Numbered from the stretch's first letter, positions 26,257-36,204 are shown. The stretch: DNA of 64,000 nt from RUG11237 sp050874665 (GCA_050874665.1 JBNMLC010000002.1:242572-306571), one strand, 5' to 3'. Program-made: numbers and translations. The notes: generated from the sequence alone by a model not told the origin.

Positions 26257-27462
26257 ATGGACGATAGCAATACGATATTAATACTTAAGGGAGCTTCAGA
26301 GTATGGAGTGTTAAGAAAAGCGATAGACTTATTGGGCGTAGCTTTTCAAAAGAGAGGGTATCAGATAAAGGTAGTAGACTTGATGGATGAAAATAGTAAT
26401 TTGTCTATGGAGAATATAGTGGAAGAAATCCTAAAACCTTATGCATTTATTTTTGCATGCCAGTCCGTCGGGTGTGATATTACTGTTGAGAAAAACGGAA
26501 GAGAGTATAATATTTTGGATTTGATAGAAACACCATTTATTGGGTGGAACTTTGATCATCCGGAGGAGCATTTGCAACGAATTATAAAGGTAAATAGTAA
26601 ACAGTTTCATTTGGCTGCGATAGATCAGAAGCATGTTATTTATATGAACAGGTTTGTGAAAAACCTAAAGAACATATTTTTTTTACCTCATGGAGGTTTC
26701 GTAGGGGTGACTGAACCGAAACCATATGCAGACAGAGAAATAGATATTTTTTGTCCGGGAACTAGTGGAACAGAAATTTCTATTGAGCCTTATGTGAGGA
26801 AATTTGGGGAGACAATAAGAACTATGTATCAAGGAGTCTTTCAATTGGCCGAAGAAAATCCGGACATGGCAGGGTTTGAGTGTATAGAAAAATATATTAC
26901 CGATCTTGGAATGGAATTTGACGAAGAAGGATTTGAAGAAGTAAAGTTTATTATGAATCTGGTAGATGTGAATAGTCGCCATAAATGCAAAATAGAAAGT
27001 GTGAAAGCATTATTAAAGGCAGGAAAAAAAGTAGTAGTGGCTGGCAGTGGTTGGGAAGAATTGAAGGAGATGTATCCTGACCGATTAGAATATATAAAAA
27101 ATAATATGGAGATTTCGGAAGTTATTGAATATATGCAGAATTCTAAAGTGGTATTAAATCTTGCACCGACTTTGACGGGAGGGTTGCATGAAAGAATTCT
27201 TACAGGGTTGCTGGCGAAAGCAGCAGTGATTACCCCTTATAACAGTTATTGTGCTAAGACTTTGGAAGCCTGTAAAAGCCTGTATTTTATGGAGATGAAA
27301 CAAATAGATAAACTTCCACAAATAGTGGAGGGCATTTTGCAGACAGAGCATATGGAAGAATATACAACTCAGGCAAAAGAATACTTATTAAAGTATCATA
27401 CTTGGGAAAAGCGCAGTGAAGAAATACTTGATTATGTAGAGAAAATCAAGCATGAAAGGTGA
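26257..27462 (+). CDS. CgeB-like GT-B glycosyltransferase, tandem copy 1
   Basis: A 401-residue protein with two Rossmann-like halves. Features are TILILKGASEYGVLRKA at the N terminus, PFIGWNFDHPEEHLQR and FFLPHGGF in the first half, and a C-terminal half with VVVAGSGWEEL and VVLNLAPTLTGGLHERILTG (group-1-like donor-binding region, Glu near ERIL). It is related to but distinct from the CgeB proteins at 13145 and 58497. The next gene is a full-length duplicate. There is no signal peptide or membrane helix. Confidence 0.78.
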   Translation: MDDSNTILILKGASEYGVLRKAIDLLGVAFQKRGYQIKVVDLMDENSNLSMENIVEEILKPYAFIFACQSVGCDITVEKNGREYNILDLIETPFIGWNFDHPEEHLQRIIKVNSKQFHLAAIDQKHVIYMNRFVKNLKNIFFLPHGGFVGVTEPKPYADREIDIFCPGTSGTEISIEPYVRKFGETIRTMYQGVFQLAEENPDMAGFECIEKYITDLGMEFDEEGFEEVKFIMNLVDVNSRHKCKIESVKALLKAGKKVVVAGSGWEELKEMYPDRLEYIKNNMEISEVIEYMQNSKVVLNLAPTLTGGLHERILTGLLAKAAVITPYNSYCAKTLEACKSLYFMEMKQIDKLPQIVEGILQTEHMEEYTTQAKEYLLKYHTWEKRSEEILDYVEKIKHER

Positions 27463-27469
27463 TTTAGAA

Positions 27470-28714
27470 ATGGAACTAGGCATAGATTACAGCAAAAAGA
27501 TTTTAGTCATAAAAGGGGAAGCAATGTATGAGGTATTGCGGAGAGCATCAGACGAAATATGCAGAGGTTTTGAAAATAGGGGATATCAGGTTACAATCAT
27601 TGATGTAGAAAACTGCAACGAACAGAATCCGGAAGAGGAACAGTCTTTTTTAATCAAACTGGCAGAGGAAATGAGTAAACCTTATGCATTTGTATTTTCG
27701 TGTCAGGCAGTTGCCAGTGATTTTATGTTATGTAAGCCGGACGGAGAGGCTATCAGTATACTTGAATTAATGAAAGCACCTTATTTGGGCTGGATTTTTG
27801 ATCATCCCAATGAACATTTAGGAAGATTAGAAAAGGTGCATGGAAAAGAATTTCATTTAGGGGTGATTGACCATAAACATGAATTTTATATAAAAAAGTA
27901 TATGGAGAATGTGAAGAATACTTTTTTCCTGCCTCATGGAGGATTTGACATGCAGTCTGCAAATTTATCGTATGCAGACAGGGAAATAGAAATTTTTTGT
28001 CCTGGAACAGTGGGAGAAGAAATGAATGTTGAGGAAGTTGTGAAATTGTATGGAAATGTTGTAAAAACGATTTATGAGGGCGTTTACCGGCTGGTAAAAC
28101 AAAATCCGGATATGGCAGTGTACGAAGCATTGGAACGGTATCTTGCGGATATTGGAATGGAATGGAGTAAAGAGGGATTTTTACAATTAAAATTTATTAT
28201 GGAATTGGTAGAAAATAATATCCGTTATGAATGTAAGAAGAAAGCAGTAGAGCTTCTGCTAAAAGCAGGGAAAAAAGTGATTGTGGCAGGAAAAGGCTGG
28301 GAAACATTAAAAGAGTTGTATCCGGAACATCTTGTGATAGCAACAGAGGAAATGGACATAGGAGAAGTAATACAATATATGCAAAGGTCTAAAATTGTGC
28401 TGAATTTAGCACCTACCTATAATGAAGGAATGCACGAGCGGACGCTCACCGGACTTCTGGCGAAGGCGGCAGTAATTACTCCTTATCATTCCTATATTTC
28501 TAACGTATTAGAACCTTGTAAAAGCTTGTTCTATTTTTCTATGAATCAAATGGAACAGTTACCGGATTTGGTAGGGAGCATTTTGGCACAGAGCGATATG
28601 GAAGAAAGAACAAAAATATCATATGAGTATATAAAAACATATCATACATGGGAAAAGCGTGGAGAAGAAATCGTGGATTATGCAGAGCATTTGAGAGGAG
28701 AGGAAAATGCGTGA
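27470..28714 (+). CDS. CgeB-like GT-B glycosyltransferase, tandem copy 2
   Basis: A duplicate of the preceding gene with the same landmarks in order: LVIKGEAMYEVLRRA, PYLGWIFDHPNEHLGR, FFLPHGGF, VIVAGKGWETL, and VLNLAPTYNEGMHERTLTG. Start ATG 27470 (414 residues) is preferred to ATG 27452 because AAGGTGA lies at the right distance and it aligns with the paralogue's N terminus. The two copies are a tandem duplication, the second of this kind in the island, and probably add successive sugars. Confidence 0.78.
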   Translation: MELGIDYSKKILVIKGEAMYEVLRRASDEICRGFENRGYQVTIIDVENCNEQNPEEEQSFLIKLAEEMSKPYAFVFSCQAVASDFMLCKPDGEAISILELMKAPYLGWIFDHPNEHLGRLEKVHGKEFHLGVIDHKHEFYIKKYMENVKNTFFLPHGGFDMQSANLSYADREIEIFCPGTVGEEMNVEEVVKLYGNVVKTIYEGVYRLVKQNPDMAVYEALERYLADIGMEWSKEGFLQLKFIMELVENNIRYECKKKAVELLLKAGKKVIVAGKGWETLKELYPEHLVIATEEMDIGEVIQYMQRSKIVLNLAPTYNEGMHERTLTGLLAKAAVITPYHSYISNVLEPCKSLFYFSMNQMEQLPDLVGSILAQSDMEERTKISYEYIKTYHTWEKRGEEIVDYAEHLRGEENA

Positions 28715-29930
28715 AGAGATAAAACAGGTAAAAGAAATTTTGAAGGGAATGGGAAAGTTAATTGAAATTATAAAAGGCGTGACTGAAATTTCAACAGATA
28801 TGTTACTTAGCTTAAAGTACACAATAGAAGGTGTGAATGAAACAATATTTCAAAGTACATATTTGCAGGAGTGTTGTGCTTATGAGGCGGTAATACGTTA
28901 TGAAGAAGAACCATATCAAGTATCTGAATTGCTCGAAGAGGTAGCAAAGTGGTATCAAATGGTGATAGAAAAAGTTAATCTCCTGGAAACAAAGTGTAAT
29001 TATGTAGACTATGACTTTTATGTTTTGATGAATTATGTGCAGATGGTACCCGAAAATGTATTGTTGGGAGATATGATACATAATTTTGAAAAGAACAAGG
29101 AAAAAGGAATGGAAAATTATGTAAGTTTTGTTGATTTTTTTAACCGCCATGCGGATTTCTGGGGAACTGTGGATATCGAAGCAGAAAATTATGAGTTGTT
29201 TGAAAAGAGAATTGATGAATTAAAAGAGCATAGTGGGGATTTTATATGGTTGTATGAGAATTTAGAAGATTATCGCTCTAAATTAGTTTTAAGTGGAATT
29301 TTAAATTATTGGGTAAATTATAATAATACTGTAATATTAAAAATACGGGAAAATAGTTTTGCGAGCTACTATGATTTAGATTTGATGAAGAGTACTGAGA
29401 ACGAGGTGTTTGTGGACTTGGGGGCATATACCGGAGATTCTGCAGAAGAATTTATCTATCATATGGGCTCCTATAAGCATATTTACTGTTATGAAATTGC
29501 AAAAGATACCTTTGAACAATTAAAGGCTGCGATGGAACCATATGAAAATGTGACTCTGTGTAATAAAGGCGTGGCAGATAAAAAGGGTATCATGTATGTG
29601 GATTCTGTGCAGGATGCCAGCAATCATAAGGTGGTAACAGAGGGAACGGAAACGGTAGAGGTAACCACATTAGATGATGATATAAAAGAAAAGATTACTT
29701 TAATCAAGATGGATATTGAAGGTGGAGAGCAGGCAGCCTTGAGAGGGGCAAGAGAGCATATTACTAATGAAAAACCAAAACTGGCAATCTGTACTTATCA
29801 CAATAATACAGATATATGGAAGATACCTAGAATGATGCGTGAAATGAATCCAGAGTATAAATTGTATATGAGATATAATGGGCCGGAGTATGGTTATAAC
29901 GTTACAGAATTTGTTACATTTGGAATATAG
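28707..29930 (+). CDS. FkbM-type methyltransferase with N-terminal helical region
   Basis: A 407-residue protein. About 1-190 is helical and of unknown function. The C-terminal part is an FkbM-family SAM-dependent O-methyltransferase with VFVDLGAYTGDSAEEF (SAM-binding motif I, from about residue 233) and LIKMDIEGGEQAALRGAREH. FkbM enzymes methylate hydroxyls of sugars or polyketides. It overlaps the CgeB-like gene by 8 bp and is the last gene of the sigma-28 unit starting at 24900. It probably O-methylates a glycan sugar. Confidence 0.85.
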   Translation: MREEIKQVKEILKGMGKLIEIIKGVTEISTDMLLSLKYTIEGVNETIFQSTYLQECCAYEAVIRYEEEPYQVSELLEEVAKWYQMVIEKVNLLETKCNYVDYDFYVLMNYVQMVPENVLLGDMIHNFEKNKEKGMENYVSFVDFFNRHADFWGTVDIEAENYELFEKRIDELKEHSGDFIWLYENLEDYRSKLVLSGILNYWVNYNNTVILKIRENSFASYYDLDLMKSTENEVFVDLGAYTGDSAEEFIYHMGSYKHIYCYEIAKDTFEQLKAAMEPYENVTLCNKGVADKKGIMYVDSVQDASNHKVVTEGTETVEVTTLDDDIKEKITLIKMDIEGGEQAALRGAREHITNEKPKLAICTYHNNTDIWKIPRMMREMNPEYKLYMRYNGPEYGYNVTEFVTFGI

Positions 29931-29962
29931 GTGCAAATAAACTTATGAATTAGATGTACGCT

Positions 29963-29970
29963 TCCGATAT
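29963..29970 (+). promoter_or_regulatory. Sigma-28-like -10 element upstream of legB
   Basis: TCCGATAT agrees with the flagellar -10 in all but the first base. The -35 is poor at 15 nt (TATG 29944-29947), and a TAAA lies 21 nt away. It stands in the 98-bp gap before the legionaminic acid operon. Confidence 0.45.
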
Positions 29971-30028
29971 ATATAGATAGAGTATTAGATGATAAAAATA
30001 AAAGCAAAATGAAACGAGGAGACAACCT

Positions 30029-31012
30029 ATGGGAAAAAAAGTTTTAGTAACCGGAGCAGACGGTTTTATTGGAAGTCATTTGACAGAAATGCTGGTAGAA
30101 CAGGGATATGATGTAAAGGCATTTGCATATTACAATTCCTTTAATACCTGGGGCTGGTTAGACACTCTGCCAAAGGATAAATTAGATCAGATTGAAGTAT
30201 TTACCGGAGACATCAGAGATCCGAACGGCGTGAGAACGGCGATGAAAGGAATGGAGCAAGTATTTCATTTAGCAGCACTCATTGCTATTCCATTTAGCTA
30301 TCATTCACCGGATTCTTATGTAGATACGAATATAAAGGGAACATTGAATGTGTTGCAGGCAGCAAGAGAATTAGAAACAGAGCGTATTATGGTGACTTCT
30401 ACATCAGAGGTATATGGAACAGCACAGTATGTACCAATTGATGAGAAACATCCATATCAGGGACAGTCCCCATATTCTGCTACGAAAATAGGGGCGGACA
30501 GGCTGGCAGAAAGCTTTTATCGCAGCTTTAATATGCCAATTTCGATTGTAAGACCGTTTAATACTTTTGGTCCACGTCAGTCAGCAAGGGCAGTAATACC
30601 TACCATTATTTCACAATTATTGGCAGGAAAAGAAGAAATTAAACTCGGTTCTCTGACACCTACAAGAGATTTTAATTATGTAAAGGATACAGCAGCAGGT
30701 TTTATTGCTATTTCTAAATCAAATAAAACCATCGGTGAAGAAATTAACATTGCCACACAGCAAGAAATTTCTATCGGAGATTTAGCAAAGGAGATTATCA
30801 GTCAGATTAATCCAAAGGCAAGAATCATTTGCGATGAGGAAAGACTGCGCCCGGAAAAAAGTGAAGTAAATCGTTTGCTTGGCTCTAATAAAAAGATTCA
30901 AGAATTGACGGACTGGAAACAGAGATATACTTTTGCTCAAGGAATTGAAGAAACAATTCAGTGGATAAAAGAAAATTTAAATCATTATAAAACAGATATC
31001 TACAACGTGTAA
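30029..31012 (+). CDS. legB: NAD-dependent 4,6-dehydratase LegB
   Basis: A 327-residue extended short-chain dehydrogenase. The cofactor loop is GADGFIG (9-15) and the catalytic pair Tyr149/Lys153 is in YSATK. VTSTSEVYG and RPFNTFGPRQSARAVIP match LegB, the GDP-N-acetylglucosamine 4,6-dehydratase that opens the legionaminic acid route. It is the first gene of seven closely spaced genes covering the pathway to CMP-legionaminic acid. GAGGAG precedes the ATG. Confidence 0.9.
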   Translation: MGKKVLVTGADGFIGSHLTEMLVEQGYDVKAFAYYNSFNTWGWLDTLPKDKLDQIEVFTGDIRDPNGVRTAMKGMEQVFHLAALIAIPFSYHSPDSYVDTNIKGTLNVLQAARELETERIMVTSTSEVYGTAQYVPIDEKHPYQGQSPYSATKIGADRLAESFYRSFNMPISIVRPFNTFGPRQSARAVIPTIISQLLAGKEEIKLGSLTPTRDFNYVKDTAAGFIAISKSNKTIGEEINIATQQEISIGDLAKEIISQINPKARIICDEERLRPEKSEVNRLLGSNKKIQELTDWKQRYTFAQGIEETIQWIKENLNHYKTDIYNV

Positions 31013-31031
31013 TTGTGGAGGAGGAGTTCTT

Positions 31032-32195
31032 ATGAATATACCACTTTCCATTCCTAATTTTGAAGGGAATGAAGAAAAATACGTCAATAAAGCAGTAAAA
31101 GAGGGCTGGGTATCTACTGGTGGAGCTTATATCAATGAATTAGAAGAAAAAATGGCAGAATTTCTTCAGACACCATTAGTTGCTGCATGTCAAAGTGGAA
31201 CATCGGCACTTCATTTAGCTTTGGTAGAAGCAGGAGTAAAAGCAGGAGATTATGTGATTGTTCCGACACTTACTTTTATTGCAGCGGTGAATCCCGTAAA
31301 GTATCAGTCAGCAGAGCCGATTTTCATGGATTGCGATGAAAGCTTTTGCATCAATGTAAAAAAGCTTACCAATTTTTTAGAGAAAGAATGTGTTCTCGAT
31401 GGAGAAACTCTGAAGCTAAAAGCAGACGGAAAACGAATTCGTGCATTAATAGTAGTACATGTATTTGGCAATATGGCAGATATGGAAACAATTATGGAAT
31501 TGGCACAAAAATATCACTTTCAGGTAATTGAAGATGCCACAGAGGCATTGGGAAGTTATTATGCAGAAGGAAAATATAAAGGCAGATATGCAGGAACGAT
31601 TGGTGACTTTGGAGCATACTCTTTTAATGGCAATAAGATTATTACTACAGGTGGTGGTGGTGCCATTACCAGCAATAATCCGGAACGGTTGAAACATGTA
31701 AAATATCTGTCAACGCAGGCGAAGGATGACGGATTGTACTATGTACATAATGAGATTGGATATAATTATCGTATGACGAATTTGCAGGCCGCTTTAGGAG
31801 TGGCTCAATTAGAAATGTTACCGGAATTTATTCGAAGAAAAAATAAGAATTACCAGTTATATCAAAAGCTATTACAGGGGCAGAGCAATTATAAACTTCG
31901 AGAATTCCGGGAAAATATTTCAAGCAATAAATGGTTTTACGCATTAGAAATCAGAACATCTAAAAGTAGTGAGGAACTGAAAACTATTATTGAGGCACTG
32001 CAGGAGCAGGGGATTCAGACACGTCCAATTTGGGGACTCATACATAAACAAAAGCCTTATAAAGAAAGTATTGCTTATGAGATTACGCAGGCAGAAGAAG
32101 AAAGTATCAGGATTATTAATATACCATGCAGTACCAGTATAACGAGAGAAGAAATAGAATATGTAGCAACAAAATTAAAGGAGATTTTAGGCTAA
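31032..32195 (+). CDS. legC: PLP-dependent aminotransferase LegC
   Basis: A 387-residue DegT/DnrJ/EryC1-type aminotransferase. The PLP lysine is Lys202 in SFNGNKIITTGGGG. VEDAT-like binding is seen as VIEDATEALGS, and AACQSGTSALHLAL binds the cofactor phosphate. LegC aminates the 4-keto-6-deoxy sugar made by LegB. It follows legB by 19 bp with a strong GGAGGAG. Length and the N-terminal IPLSIPNFEGNEEKYV are typical of LegC proteins of legionaminic operons. Confidence 0.92.
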   Translation: MNIPLSIPNFEGNEEKYVNKAVKEGWVSTGGAYINELEEKMAEFLQTPLVAACQSGTSALHLALVEAGVKAGDYVIVPTLTFIAAVNPVKYQSAEPIFMDCDESFCINVKKLTNFLEKECVLDGETLKLKADGKRIRALIVVHVFGNMADMETIMELAQKYHFQVIEDATEALGSYYAEGKYKGRYAGTIGDFGAYSFNGNKIITTGGGGAITSNNPERLKHVKYLSTQAKDDGLYYVHNEIGYNYRMTNLQAALGVAQLEMLPEFIRRKNKNYQLYQKLLQGQSNYKLREFRENISSNKWFYALEIRTSKSSEELKTIIEALQEQGIQTRPIWGLIHKQKPYKESIAYEITQAEEESIRIINIPCSTSITREEIEYVATKLKEILG

Positions 32196-32229
32196 ATATA
32201 GTTTTATAGGCTAAGGAGGAGGGGAACAA

Positions 32230-33300
32230 ATGAATCGAGAACAAATGAATCAATTTTTAATTACACCAAACGCATCTATCGTGGATGTTATGCGGCAGAT
32301 AGACTTAAACAGTAGAGGTATTGTATATGTGGTTGATGAAGAAGACAAGCTGTTAGGTTCTCTGACCGATGGAGATATTCGTAGATGGCTGATAAAAACA
32401 GCAGACTTATCTGGTGATATCTTAGGAATCATGAATGTGGCACCAAAAGTTATTTATCAGCAGGATGTAGCCAGTGCGCAGGAAATTATTGAAAAATATG
32501 AAATTAACTCCATTCCCGTGGTGGACGCCAGAGGGATATTGATTGATATTATTTTGGAAGAACAAGAAAATATAGATAAAAAGCCAAAGAAACGTTTGGA
32601 GGACGTACCGGTAATTATTATGGCGGGAGGGAAAGGAACCAGATTATATCCTTTTACCAAAATTTTACCAAAACCGTTGATTCCTATTGGCGATATACCA
32701 ATTATTGAACGTATTATGAATCGTTTCTGTGGATTTGGAATGAATGATTATTATATTACAGTAAATTACAGGAAAAACATGATACGCTCTTACTTTAATG
32801 ACATTGCACAAAAGTACAATATCATCTATGTGGAGGAGGATAAGCCACTAGGAACGGCAGGAAGTATTCAACTGATAGAAGATAAGTTTGACAAGCCATT
32901 ATTTGTAACCAATTGCGATATATTGATTGATGCAGATTATACAGATATATATAAATATCATGTGGAATCGGGAAACGTACTTACTATTGTGTCAGCTTTA
33001 AAAAATATTGTGGTGCCATATGGTGTGATTAATGCAAAGGAAGATGGAGTGGTGTTATCTATGGATGAAAAACCAAAATTATCATACTTTGTAAATACAG
33101 GAATGTACGTGGTAAATCCGGAAGCTTTAGAGTTAATACCGGAAGATACCTTTTACCATATGACAGATTTATCAGATGAGTTGTTAAAGCGTGGAGAGAG
33201 AGTAGGAATGTATCCGATTAGTGAAGAGTCTTTCCTGGATATGGGTGAATTTGAAGAGATGCGTCGTATGGAAGATAAGTTAAATATTAAGGCGGAATAG
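32230..33300 (+). CDS. ptmE: Glucosamine-1-phosphate guanylyltransferase-like (PtmE), CBS plus nucleotidyltransferase
   Basis: A 356-residue protein with two CBS domains (about 1-115) and a sugar nucleotidyltransferase domain starting MAGGKGTRLYPFTKILPKPL (about 136-155). In Campylobacter, PtmE makes GDP-glucosamine, committing hexosamine to legionaminic acid through GDP-linked intermediates. The same CBS-NTP fusion next to legBC indicates the GDP rather than the UDP route here. The CBS pair may sense adenylates. The Shine-Dalgarno is GGAGGAGGGG. Confidence 0.88.
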   Translation: MNREQMNQFLITPNASIVDVMRQIDLNSRGIVYVVDEEDKLLGSLTDGDIRRWLIKTADLSGDILGIMNVAPKVIYQQDVASAQEIIEKYEINSIPVVDARGILIDIILEEQENIDKKPKKRLEDVPVIIMAGGKGTRLYPFTKILPKPLIPIGDIPIIERIMNRFCGFGMNDYYITVNYRKNMIRSYFNDIAQKYNIIYVEEDKPLGTAGSIQLIEDKFDKPLFVTNCDILIDADYTDIYKYHVESGNVLTIVSALKNIVVPYGVINAKEDGVVLSMDEKPKLSYFVNTGMYVVNPEALELIPEDTFYHMTDLSDELLKRGERVGMYPISEESFLDMGEFEEMRRMEDKLNIKAE

Positions 33301-33324
33301 AATAACGGTAAAAAGGGGAAGGTT

Positions 33325-34335
33325 ATGAAAAAAGTCACAATTATTGCAGAAGCAGGAGTAAATCATAATGGTAGTCTGGAAAATGCTAAAAAAATGGTAG
33401 ATGTAGCGAAAAAAGCAGGTGTGGATTATGTGAAATTTCAGACTTTTACATCAGAAAAGTTAGTATCTGTTACAGCTGATATGGCAGAATACCAGAAAAA
33501 AAATACAGGAAAATCCCAGTCACAGCTTGCGATGCTTAAAAGCTTAGAATTATCCAGAGAAGAGTTTATTGAATTAAAAGAATATTGTAAAGAGCAGGAG
33601 ATTGGATTTTTGTCAACGCCTTTTGATCTGGACAGTATTACATTTCTAAAAGATTTGGGAATGGATTTTTTTAAAATCCCATCGGGGGAGATTACAAATT
33701 ATCCGTATCTTGTCAGTATTGCACAAACAGGTATGGAAGTGGTTATGTCTACAGGCATGGCAGAAATGGAAGAAGTTCGACAGGGAGTTCAGGTATTAAA
33801 AGAGCATGGAACGCCTAAAATCACATTGTTGCATTGCAATACGCAGTATCCGACCCCGATGGAAGATGTAAATTTGAAGGTCATGGATACGTTACGGGAG
33901 GAGTTTGGCTTTCCTGTAGGGTATTCTGACCATACATTAGGAATTGAAGTACCTGTGGCAGCGGTGGCAAGAGGTGCCTGCGTGATTGAAAAGCATTTTA
34001 CCTTAGACAAGAGCATGGAAGGACCGGATCATAAGGCAAGCCTAGAACCTCAGGAATTAGAGTCAATGGTTCGGGCAATACGCAATATTGAGAGAGCTTT
34101 GGGAAATGGCGAAAAAAGACCAAGCAATTCGGAACAAAAAAATATATCGGTGGCCAGAAAAAGTATTGTAGCAGCAAAAAACATTGTAAAAGGAGAAGTG
34201 TTTACCGAGGATAACCTTACCGTGAAAAGACCGGGAGATGGAATTTCGCCTATGCGCTGGTTGGAAATATTAGGGAAAAAAGCAGAAAGAGATTTTTCTA
34301 TAGATGAAAAAATCGAAATAAAATCGGAAAATTAG
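33325..34335 (+). CDS. legI: N,N'-diacetyllegionaminate synthase LegI (NeuB family)
   Basis: A 336-residue NeuB-family enzyme condensing phosphoenolpyruvate with a 2,4-diacetamido-trideoxymannose. N-terminal TIM barrel: IIAEAGVNHNGSLENAKKM, YVKFQTF, FFKIPSGEITN, STGMA, LLHCNTQYPTPMEDVNL, SDHTLGIEVPVAAVARGA and EKHFTLD. C-terminal SAF/antifreeze-like domain (about 275-336) with RKSIVAAKNIVKGE. Length is standard. Neu5Ac synthase is the main alternative, but the legB/legC/ptmE/legH context selects legionaminic acid. Confidence 0.93.
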   Translation: MKKVTIIAEAGVNHNGSLENAKKMVDVAKKAGVDYVKFQTFTSEKLVSVTADMAEYQKKNTGKSQSQLAMLKSLELSREEFIELKEYCKEQEIGFLSTPFDLDSITFLKDLGMDFFKIPSGEITNYPYLVSIAQTGMEVVMSTGMAEMEEVRQGVQVLKEHGTPKITLLHCNTQYPTPMEDVNLKVMDTLREEFGFPVGYSDHTLGIEVPVAAVARGACVIEKHFTLDKSMEGPDHKASLEPQELESMVRAIRNIERALGNGEKRPSNSEQKNISVARKSIVAAKNIVKGEVFTEDNLTVKRPGDGISPMRWLEILGKKAERDFSIDEKIEIKSEN

Positions 34336-34345
34336 GGAGAACACC

Positions 34346-35515
34346 ATGAAAAGAAAAGTGGGAATTGTGACTGCTACCAGAGCAGAGTATGGGTTACTCA
34401 GCCCAATTATCAAAGAATTACAAAGACGCAATCATACCATAGAAACGAAAGTACTTGTCACAGGAACACATCTGGTAAAATCTTTTGGAGAAACTGTGCA
34501 GGAAATTGAAAAAGACGGTATAAAAGTGGATGAGCGAATTCCTATTTTAGGAGAGGAAGATGAACTGGAATCTCAGATAACTGCCAGAGCCTTATGCAGG
34601 TTCGGCAGTTATTTTGCAAAACAGAAATTGGATTTGCTGATTGTATTAGGAGATCGGTATGAGTTGATGGGAATTTGTACGGCAGCGATGCTTCATAAGG
34701 TACCTATTGCTCATTTGCATGGGGGAGAAATCACAGAGGGAGCTATGGATGAAGCAGTACGTCATGCGGTAACAAAGTTAAGCTACTTACATTTTACCAG
34801 TACGGAGCAATATCGTAAGAGAGTGATTCAACTTGGAGAAGCACCGGAAAGAGTATTTTGTGTAGGCGCTCCCGGAATTGAAAATATCACGAAAACAAAG
34901 CTGATGTCTAAAAAAGAGTTGGAGGAAAGTATCAATTTCTCGTTAGACAGACCTTATGTGATGGTGACATATCATCCTGCGACTTTGGCAGAAACAGGGG
35001 TAGAACAGCAGGTAAATGCTTTATTACGCGTGCTGAAGGAACATCAGGAATACTGCTATATTGTGACAAAAGCAAATGCGGATGCCGGCGGAAGAAAAAT
35101 CAATAAAATGCTGGAAGATTTTTCGAAAGCAAATGAAAATGTATTGTTAGTTACATCTCTTGGAATGCGACGGTATTTAAGTGCTGTAAAATATTCAGAG
35201 TTTGTGGCAGGAAATTCTTCCAGTGGTATTATTGAAGTTCCTTCTTTAAAGGTACCAACGCTCAATATCGGGGAGCGTCAAAAAGGAAGAATCAGGGCAG
35301 AAAGTGTTATTGACTGTGGCGATCGTTATGAAGAGATAGCCAAAGCATTTGAAGCAGCCGCATCAAAAGAGGCAAAAATGAAAGCTCAGAATGTAGTAAA
35401 TCCGTATGGAGATGGAAATACATCAAAGAGGATTGCAGATGTTGTGGAAGAATTTTTAGTTCAAGACAAGATAAAACTTCAGAAAAAATTTTATGATGTG
35501 AAATTCGAGGTGTAG
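34346..35515 (+). CDS. legG: Hydrolysing UDP/GDP-sugar 2-epimerase LegG (NeuC family)
   Basis: A 389-residue GT-B fold hydrolysing 2-epimerase. VGIVTATRAEYGLLSPII at the N terminus, LGDRYELMGICTAA, HLHGGEITEGAMDEAVRHA and the C-terminal GNSSSGIIEVPSLKVPTLNIG with RQKGR are family signatures. It converts the nucleotide-linked diacetamido sugar to the free manno form used by LegI. It starts 10 bp after legI and ends 1 bp before legF, so translation is tightly coupled. Confidence 0.92.
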   Translation: MKRKVGIVTATRAEYGLLSPIIKELQRRNHTIETKVLVTGTHLVKSFGETVQEIEKDGIKVDERIPILGEEDELESQITARALCRFGSYFAKQKLDLLIVLGDRYELMGICTAAMLHKVPIAHLHGGEITEGAMDEAVRHAVTKLSYLHFTSTEQYRKRVIQLGEAPERVFCVGAPGIENITKTKLMSKKELEESINFSLDRPYVMVTYHPATLAETGVEQQVNALLRVLKEHQEYCYIVTKANADAGGRKINKMLEDFSKANENVLLVTSLGMRRYLSAVKYSEFVAGNSSSGIIEVPSLKVPTLNIGERQKGRIRAESVIDCGDRYEEIAKAFEAAASKEAKMKAQNVVNPYGDGNTSKRIADVVEEFLVQDKIKLQKKFYDVKFEV

Positions 35516-35516
35516 T

Positions 35517-36203
35517 ATGAAAAATATAGCAATTATTCCGGCTAGAAGTGGTTCTAAAGGGCTTCCGGACAAAAATATTAAGAACTTATGTGGAAAGCCA
35601 ATGCTTGCTTATTCCATAGAGGCAGCAAAGAATTCAGGTGTTATTGATGTGATTCATGTATCAACAGATAGTGATAAATATGCAGAGATAGCAAGGAAAT
35701 ATGGTGCAGATGTACCTTTCTTGCGGAGTGAAAAGCTTTCGGGAGATCAAGCAGGTACTTGGGATACCGTACGGTATGTTTTAGAAAAATATAGAGAGCT
35801 TGGCGAAGAATTTGATGTGGTTACCTTGTTGCAGCCTACATCACCCCTGCGTTTGGCAGAAGATATCCAAAATACAGAAAAATTGTATCGGGAAAAGAAT
35901 GCCAGTGCAGTGGTTGGAGTCTGTGAAATGGAACATTCACCTTTGTGGAGCAATACACTTCCGAAAGATGGTTCTATGAACGGATTTTTAAGTAAGGTGA
36001 CAAATGTTCAAAGGCAGCAATTAGATACATATTATAGGATTAATGGAGCCATGTATATGATAAATGCAGAAATTATTAAAAACCAAGATGAAATCTATGG
36101 GGAAGGAAGTTATGCGTATATTATGCCTAAGGAACGTTCTGTTGATATAGATGATCAGATGGACTTTAAAATTGCCGAGATGTATATGGCAGAAAGGAAA
36201 TAA
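35517..36203 (+). CDS. legF: CMP-legionaminic acid synthetase LegF (NeuA family)
   Basis: A 228-residue cytidylyltransferase. IIPARSGSKGLPDKNIK is the CTP-binding motif, LLQPTSPLR and YRINGAMYMIN are also typical, and the terminal DIDDQMDFKIAE ends the family signature. It activates the nonulosonic acid for the Maf transferases. The single-base gap from legG implies coupling. The next gene begins 1 bp after its stop. Confidence 0.92.
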   Translation: MKNIAIIPARSGSKGLPDKNIKNLCGKPMLAYSIEAAKNSGVIDVIHVSTDSDKYAEIARKYGADVPFLRSEKLSGDQAGTWDTVRYVLEKYRELGEEFDVVTLLQPTSPLRLAEDIQNTEKLYREKNASAVVGVCEMEHSPLWSNTLPKDGSMNGFLSKVTNVQRQQLDTYYRINGAMYMINAEIIKNQDEIYGEGSYAYIMPKERSVDIDDQMDFKIAEMYMAERK

Positions 36204-36204
36204 G

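Noticed and set aside
33325..36203. NeuB/NeuC/NeuA as a true sialic acid (Neu5Ac) pathway
   Set aside because: The legB, legC, ptmE and acetyltransferase genes in the same operon are not needed for Neu5Ac and specify legionaminic acid.
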